Position numbers and translations under genes: made by a program. Positions 7,521 to 10,418 of a stretch of 10,418 nucleotides of DNA are shown piece after piece. The first letter of the stretch is position 1. Each line of letters starts with the position of its first letter. The DNA lies in NCBI GenBank assembly GCA_003153055.1, contig PMBV01000255.1, positions 1-10,418 on the forward strand, given 5' to 3'. Below the pieces are notes generated by a model that saw nothing but the letters and a program-made list of their open reading frames with translations, searched no databases and was not told where the DNA came from. Origin of the DNA: Myxococcales bacterium (GTDB lineage: Bacteria; Myxococcota; Myxococcia; Myxococcales; Myxococcaceae).

Positions 7521-8663
7521 TCACGGCTCTGCGCAGCCGCGGAAGGTGAGCCCGGCGGCCCGTGCGCTCTGCGTGATGCCGGGGAGCGCGCGCAGCGCCC
7601 GCGGGTGCACGTCGTGAAAGAGCACGATTCCGCTCCGCCAGAGGAGCATGAGCGTGAACACGCGATCCCCCACGCTCTCGGCGGGGATCTTCGCGTTCCA
7701 GTCTTGGCTGTCCACGTTCCACAGCACCACCGGATCGCCCAGCTCGGCGAGGCGCTTCAGCATCGCTTGGCTGCGCTGCCCATAGGGCGGCCGGAACGGG
7801 ACCTTCGCCCCGCTCACCGAGGCCATCGCCTGCACGTCGGCGCGGGTGACGTCGATGGACTCCCGCCAGGTGACGAGGGCCGGGTGCGGCTTGTGCTCGC
7901 GGCCGTGGGAGCCCACGCATTGCCCCGCATACAGCGCCCGTAAGGCCCCCGACTCCGAGGCGGCCTGCCGTGCCTTCAGCGCGTCATCGAGCACGAAGAA
8001 GGTCGCCGAGAGGCCCTGTTCGCGGAGCCAGGCCATGAGTCGATCCGTGTCACCCCCCTTGGGCGTGGGGCCGTCATCGAAGGTGAGCAGGAAAGCGCGG
8101 TCGGGGAGACGATCGCCCAGCACCTCCCCATCGGCCAGGGGGAGGATCTCGCTCGTCGGCGAGGGGAAGAGCGCCGCCAGCCGGAGCTGCTCTCGTGCGT
8201 AGACCCGGTAGAACGCATCGGCCGCCACTGCCCACGTCGGGTAAGCGGTGGTGAGCCGCTCGGCCGCGGCGCGGACCCGAGGCCCGAGGGTTTCAGCCGT
8301 CGGAGGCTCCTCCGCCGCGCACGGTCGCTGGGTCGCGCAACCCCCCAGCGCGAGCCGGAGGTTCTGCAGCACTCGGGCGACGGTGCGGTTGCGCCAGAGG
8401 GCCACCGAGTCCTTGTGAGTGGCCTTGGCACCCAAATCGAGCGCGCCGCCTTCGAAGGCCTGGACCCCGTCGAGCAGGGCGCGGGCGAAGAAGACGTTCT
8501 CGGCGAAGGAGGCCGCGTCAAAGCCGGCCGGGGAGTCCACCCGCTCCGGCCACAGGCTTCGATCGACGCTGGCCACCTGCTCTGGCCCCGCGCTCCTGGC
8601 CGCGGGCACCAGGACGAAGCTGGCGAGGATGCAGGTGACCGTGGCGCGAAGGGAGCGCTTCAC
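7521..8663 (-). CDS. Secreted polysaccharide deacetylase (NodB homology domain, CE4 type)
   Basis: This 380-residue protein has a signal peptide (about 1-25, cleavage near ARS-A). A roughly 160-residue helical N-terminal region I do not recognise follows, then a NodB domain from about 188. CE4 motifs are complete: TFDDGP (194-199; catalytic base and metal Asp196/Asp197), HGREH (253-257; metal His253/His257, with Gly replacing the usual Ser/Thr), RPPYG (291-295), DSQDW (318-322) and LFHD with catalytic His350. Such metal enzymes remove N- or O-acetyl groups from peptidoglycan, chitin-like or exopolysaccharide chains; the substrate here is unknown. I chose the GTG at 8661-8663, which overlaps the upstream TGA as GTGA and puts a signal peptide at the N-terminus. 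The ATG at 8762 would add 33 residues lacking secretion features, read through the preceding gene. Cys109 and Cys115 may form a disulfide in the N-terminal region. Confidence 0.88.
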   Translation of the reverse strand: MKRSLRATVTCILASFVLVPAARSAGPEQVASVDRSLWPERVDSPAGFDAASFAENVFFARALLDGVQAFEGGALDLGAKATHKDSVALWRNRTVARVLQNLRLALGGCATQRPCAAEEPPTAETLGPRVRAAAERLTTAYPTWAVAADAFYRVYAREQLRLAALFPSPTSEILPLADGEVLGDRLPDRAFLLTFDDGPTPKGGDTDRLMAWLREQGLSATFFVLDDALKARQAASESGALRALYAGQCVGSHGREHKPHPALVTWRESIDVTRADVQAMASVSGAKVPFRPPYGQRSQAMLKRLAELGDPVVLWNVDSQDWNAKIPAESVGDRVFTLMLLWRSGIVLFHDVHPRALRALPGITQSARAAGLTFRGCAEP

Positions 8664-9847
8664 TTGCCCAGCTTCGCGTTCATTCGGGCGATGCCCTTCG
8701 TGTACGCCTCGTTCTGCTTGCTCGCGAGCGCCTGCTGGAAGGAATCGAGGGCTGACTGCCACTCTCCCTGCTCCTCATACACACGGGCGATGTTGTAGTA
8801 CGAGGAGGCCTTCACCGTCGCCGCGGTCGCGCCGGAAGCGAGCGCGATGGCCTTGCGGTTGGCCCAGATGGCCTCGGCCCGATTGCCCAGCTTCTGATAG
8901 GCGAGGCCGAGGTTCGAGTACGCTTGGGCGTGCTCGGGGTTCGCGTCGATGGCTTGGAGGTAGAGGCGCACCGCCTCGTCGAGCTGCTTGGCATGGTAGC
9001 GTCGCTCGCCTTCCTTGTTGAGCGCGTTCGCCGAGTCGCTCCCGTTGGCGAGGAGCACTGGCTTGGAGACGAGCTGCCCTCCCTTGACGATCTGCGCCAG
9101 CGGCTCTCCGACTTTGTCCCGAGAGCTGATGTCGTGGAATGTGTTGATGTCGTAGAACTCGCCGTCTTCGCCGATGGCGAATACCACCCACACGTTGCCT
9201 GGCTTCGCGGCCGGCGGTCGGAAGGTGCGCACCAGCGAAGAGCCGACGTAGACGAAGACCTGGGCCTGGCTCGTCTGAGAGAGGGCCCCCGAGCCGTGCT
9301 GGTCACCGTGGGTGTAGTCGTGCACGGCGTAGACATACCGGACGCCGGGGTGCTTCTTCATGACGGTGATGGTCTCCGGCCCGAAGCCGTCCGTGTCGTC
9401 TACGTCGAGGTTGGAGTCCCTTCCGTTTCGGCTCGAGAAGTAGACGTGCTGGTCCTCGTAGACGAGGTGTGAGTCGAGGTCCCGCGGCGTGGCACCCCAG
9501 TCCAGTACGATGCGCATCCCGTCGAGGGTGGAGATGACCGGCGAGAGGGCGTAGGTGAGGCCGCCGCACGGACAACGCACCACGAGCGACGAGTAGCCTT
9601 CCTTCTTGGCGATGAGGGTCATCGAGGCGTCGTCCGTGCTCCCCGGTTTCGCGGGCAGCGCCACCGTGCCATCGGCGCCGCTGCGGGCGGTGACCGACGC
9701 CTCGCCGTTCTTCTGGAGGATCACCTCGGCGCCCGCGACCACCTTGTCCTTGATGGTCGCGTCGAGGATCTGAACCTGGATCCCCTCAGCGTGGGTGAGC
9801 GACCCGGTCAGCAGCGCGACGACCGGCACGAGACGAACGATGTGCAT
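8660..9847 (-). CDS. Secreted protein with Ig-like, YfaP-like and TPR domains
   Basis: This 395-residue protein starts with a signal peptide (cleavage likely LTHA-EG, 20/21). Residues 22-105 look like a carboxypeptidase-regulatory/Ig-like beta domain (DATIKDKVVAGAEVILQKNG, then DGTVALPAKPG). Residues 112-225 contain RIVLDWGATPRDLDSHL and strands around YVYAVHDYTH and QVFVYV, resembling the YfaP/DUF2135 type of extracytoplasmic domain (moderate confidence). Residues 273-395 form about three tetratricopeptide repeats (NALNKEGERRYHAKQLDEAV, AYSNLGLAYQKLGNRAEAI, SYYNIARVYEEQGEWQSAL), a protein-protein interaction scaffold. A CPC pair (Cys92, Cys94) lies between the first two domains. The ATG at 9845-9847 has GGGAGG just upstream. 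Its TGA overlaps the deacetylase GTG, so the two are probably co-translated. This suggests a scaffold or partner for the deacetylase at the cell surface (inference). Confidence 0.82.
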   Translation of the reverse strand: MHIVRLVPVVALLTGSLTHAEGIQVQILDATIKDKVVAGAEVILQKNGEASVTARSGADGTVALPAKPGSTDDASMTLIAKKEGYSSLVVRCPCGGLTYALSPVISTLDGMRIVLDWGATPRDLDSHLVYEDQHVYFSSRNGRDSNLDVDDTDGFGPETITVMKKHPGVRYVYAVHDYTHGDQHGSGALSQTSQAQVFVYVGSSLVRTFRPPAAKPGNVWVVFAIGEDGEFYDINTFHDISSRDKVGEPLAQIVKGGQLVSKPVLLANGSDSANALNKEGERRYHAKQLDEAVRLYLQAIDANPEHAQAYSNLGLAYQKLGNRAEAIWANRKAIALASGATAATVKASSYYNIARVYEEQGEWQSALDSFQQALASKQNEAYTKGIARMNAKLGK

Positions 9848-9871
9848 GAACCCTCCCGACAGTGGAGCTCC

Positions 9872-9899
9872 ATCCTACTTGCCAGAGCGACTCCGACAA
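9872..9899 (-). promoter_or_regulatory. Candidate sigma-70-type promoter for the TPR-deacetylase pair
   Basis: On the minus strand TTGTCG (9894-9899) and TAGGAT (9872-9877) are separated by 16 bp; each matches 4 of 6 positions of the -35 and -10 consensus. A start near 9865 would leave a leader of about 18 nt that includes the GGGAGG ribosome-binding site. The placement is sensible and the match is moderate. Confidence 0.35.
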
Positions 9900-9968
9900 G
9901 CGAGTTGCGCGCGGGGCTCCGAGCTCGAAGAACCGTGCACGCCTGCGCTCACCTGATACCTTCCCCCA

Positions 9969-10418
9969 ATGCGTCGACCGATTTCGGGCTTCTTTGGCGG
10001 CTGCTTGGCTTGCGCGCTCACGACCTTCACGCCGGCGTCCGCAGCGCCTCCCGCGGCGAAGACCTCGGGCTACAACCAGCCACCGAAGGAGGTGCTCGAT
10101 GTGCTCCACGCGCCTCCGCCACCGCAGCCGGTGCTCAGCCCGACGCGAGACCGCATTCTGCTCGTTTCGTGGGTGCAGTACCCGTCGATCGAACGGGTGG
10201 CCGAGCCCTTCTTGAAGCTCGCCGGCGTACGCGTCGAGCCTCGCACCCGCCGCAAGCACGACACGCCGGGTGGCTACGGCGTCGCGCCGTGCGCGCAAAC
10301 GGCGACCCTGGTCAACGTGGCCACCAGCCGGGAGACGAAGGTCGCGCTCCCCGCCGGGGGCTGCGCTGACGCCTTCACTTGGACGGCCAATGGCAAGCGC
10401 TTCGCGTTTCGCAACACC
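9969..10418 (+). CDS. S9-type (prolyl oligopeptidase family) serine peptidase, N-terminal part only
   Basis: The first 150 residues are present; the gene runs off the right edge. A signal peptide spans about 1-26 (hydrophobic FFGGCLACALTTF, cleavage near ASA-A). The mature start, SGYNQPPKEVLDVLHAPPPP followed by SPTRDRILLVSW, YPSIERVAEP and LKLAGVRVEP, is the characteristic opening of exported S9 peptidases. These have an N-terminal beta-propeller and a C-terminal alpha/beta-hydrolase domain holding the Ser-Asp-His triad. Both catalytic regions are outside the window, so activity cannot be judged. Cys108 and Cys132 may pair. ATG at 9969 is the first possible start after an in-frame TGA at 9954-9956. 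No Shine-Dalgarno sequence precedes it (the region reads CTTCCCCCA), so initiation is weak or leaderless. It is divergent from the TPR gene across a 121-bp gap. Confidence 0.8.
   Translation, partial: MRRPISGFFGGCLACALTTFTPASAAPPAAKTSGYNQPPKEVLDVLHAPPPPQPVLSPTRDRILLVSWVQYPSIERVAEPFLKLAGVRVEPRTRRKHDTPGGYGVAPCAQTATLVNVATSRETKVALPAGGCADAFTWTANGKRFAFRNT

Noticed and set aside
7504..7920. Alternative minus-strand frame over the deacetylase C-terminus
   Set aside because: It is a shadow frame: Arg/Ala/Gly-rich with no motif, while the other frame carries all the CE4 catalytic motifs.
8664..8762. 33-residue N-terminal extension of the deacetylase to the ATG at 8762
   Set aside because: It is charged, lies wholly inside the TPR gene, and would bury the signal peptide. 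The GTG at 8663 gives a normal exported N-terminus.

Overview
The window is GC-rich bacterial DNA with dense, strongly G/C-third-position genes. The combination of sigma-54-type promoter signals, a divergent membrane histidine kinase, long secreted or envelope proteins and an S9 peptidase suggests a myxobacterium or close relative (Myxococcota). That assignment is an inference from style; no marker gene is present.

Layout. (1) Positions 1-824, minus strand: the N-terminal part of a six-helix membrane sensor histidine kinase, cut by the left edge. (2) Positions 825-1180: a 356-bp divergent control region. It holds a sigma-54-like -24/-12 element facing each way. Between them are two copies of a TGCCGG-N4-CCGGC(A/G) dyad exactly 20 bp apart, and a separate perfect 17-bp palindrome. 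(3) Positions 1181-6508, plus strand: a five-gene operon with gaps of 1-16 bp. It encodes two paralogous FtsX/LolC-type permeases, a LolA-like periplasmic protein, a predicted outer-membrane beta-barrel, and a LolD/MacB-type ATPase. (4) Positions 6554-7297, minus strand: a convergent, free-standing class I SAM methyltransferase. (5) Positions 7298-7520: a 223-bp non-coding gap with short repeats and a hairpin. (6) Positions 7521-9847, minus strand: a two-gene unit with a GTGA stop/start overlap. The first gene is a secreted protein with a YfaP-like domain and TPRs; the second is a secreted NodB-type polysaccharide deacetylase. (7) Positions 9969-10418, plus strand: the start of a divergent, secreted S9-type peptidase, cut by the right edge.

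How the parts may work together. The operon encodes one component for each envelope layer: ATPase and heterodimeric permease (inner membrane), a LolA-like carrier (periplasm) and a beta-barrel (outer membrane). There is no HlyD/MacA-type adaptor and no TolC. This reads as a dedicated LolCDE-like lipid or lipoprotein export route with its own outer-membrane port. The upstream region looks like an enhancer-dependent sigma-54 promoter. The kinase is of the general type that pairs with NtrC-family activators, so a partner activator gene just beyond the left edge is a testable prediction.

No tRNA, rRNA, CRISPR array, insertion sequence or convincing intrinsic terminator was seen.
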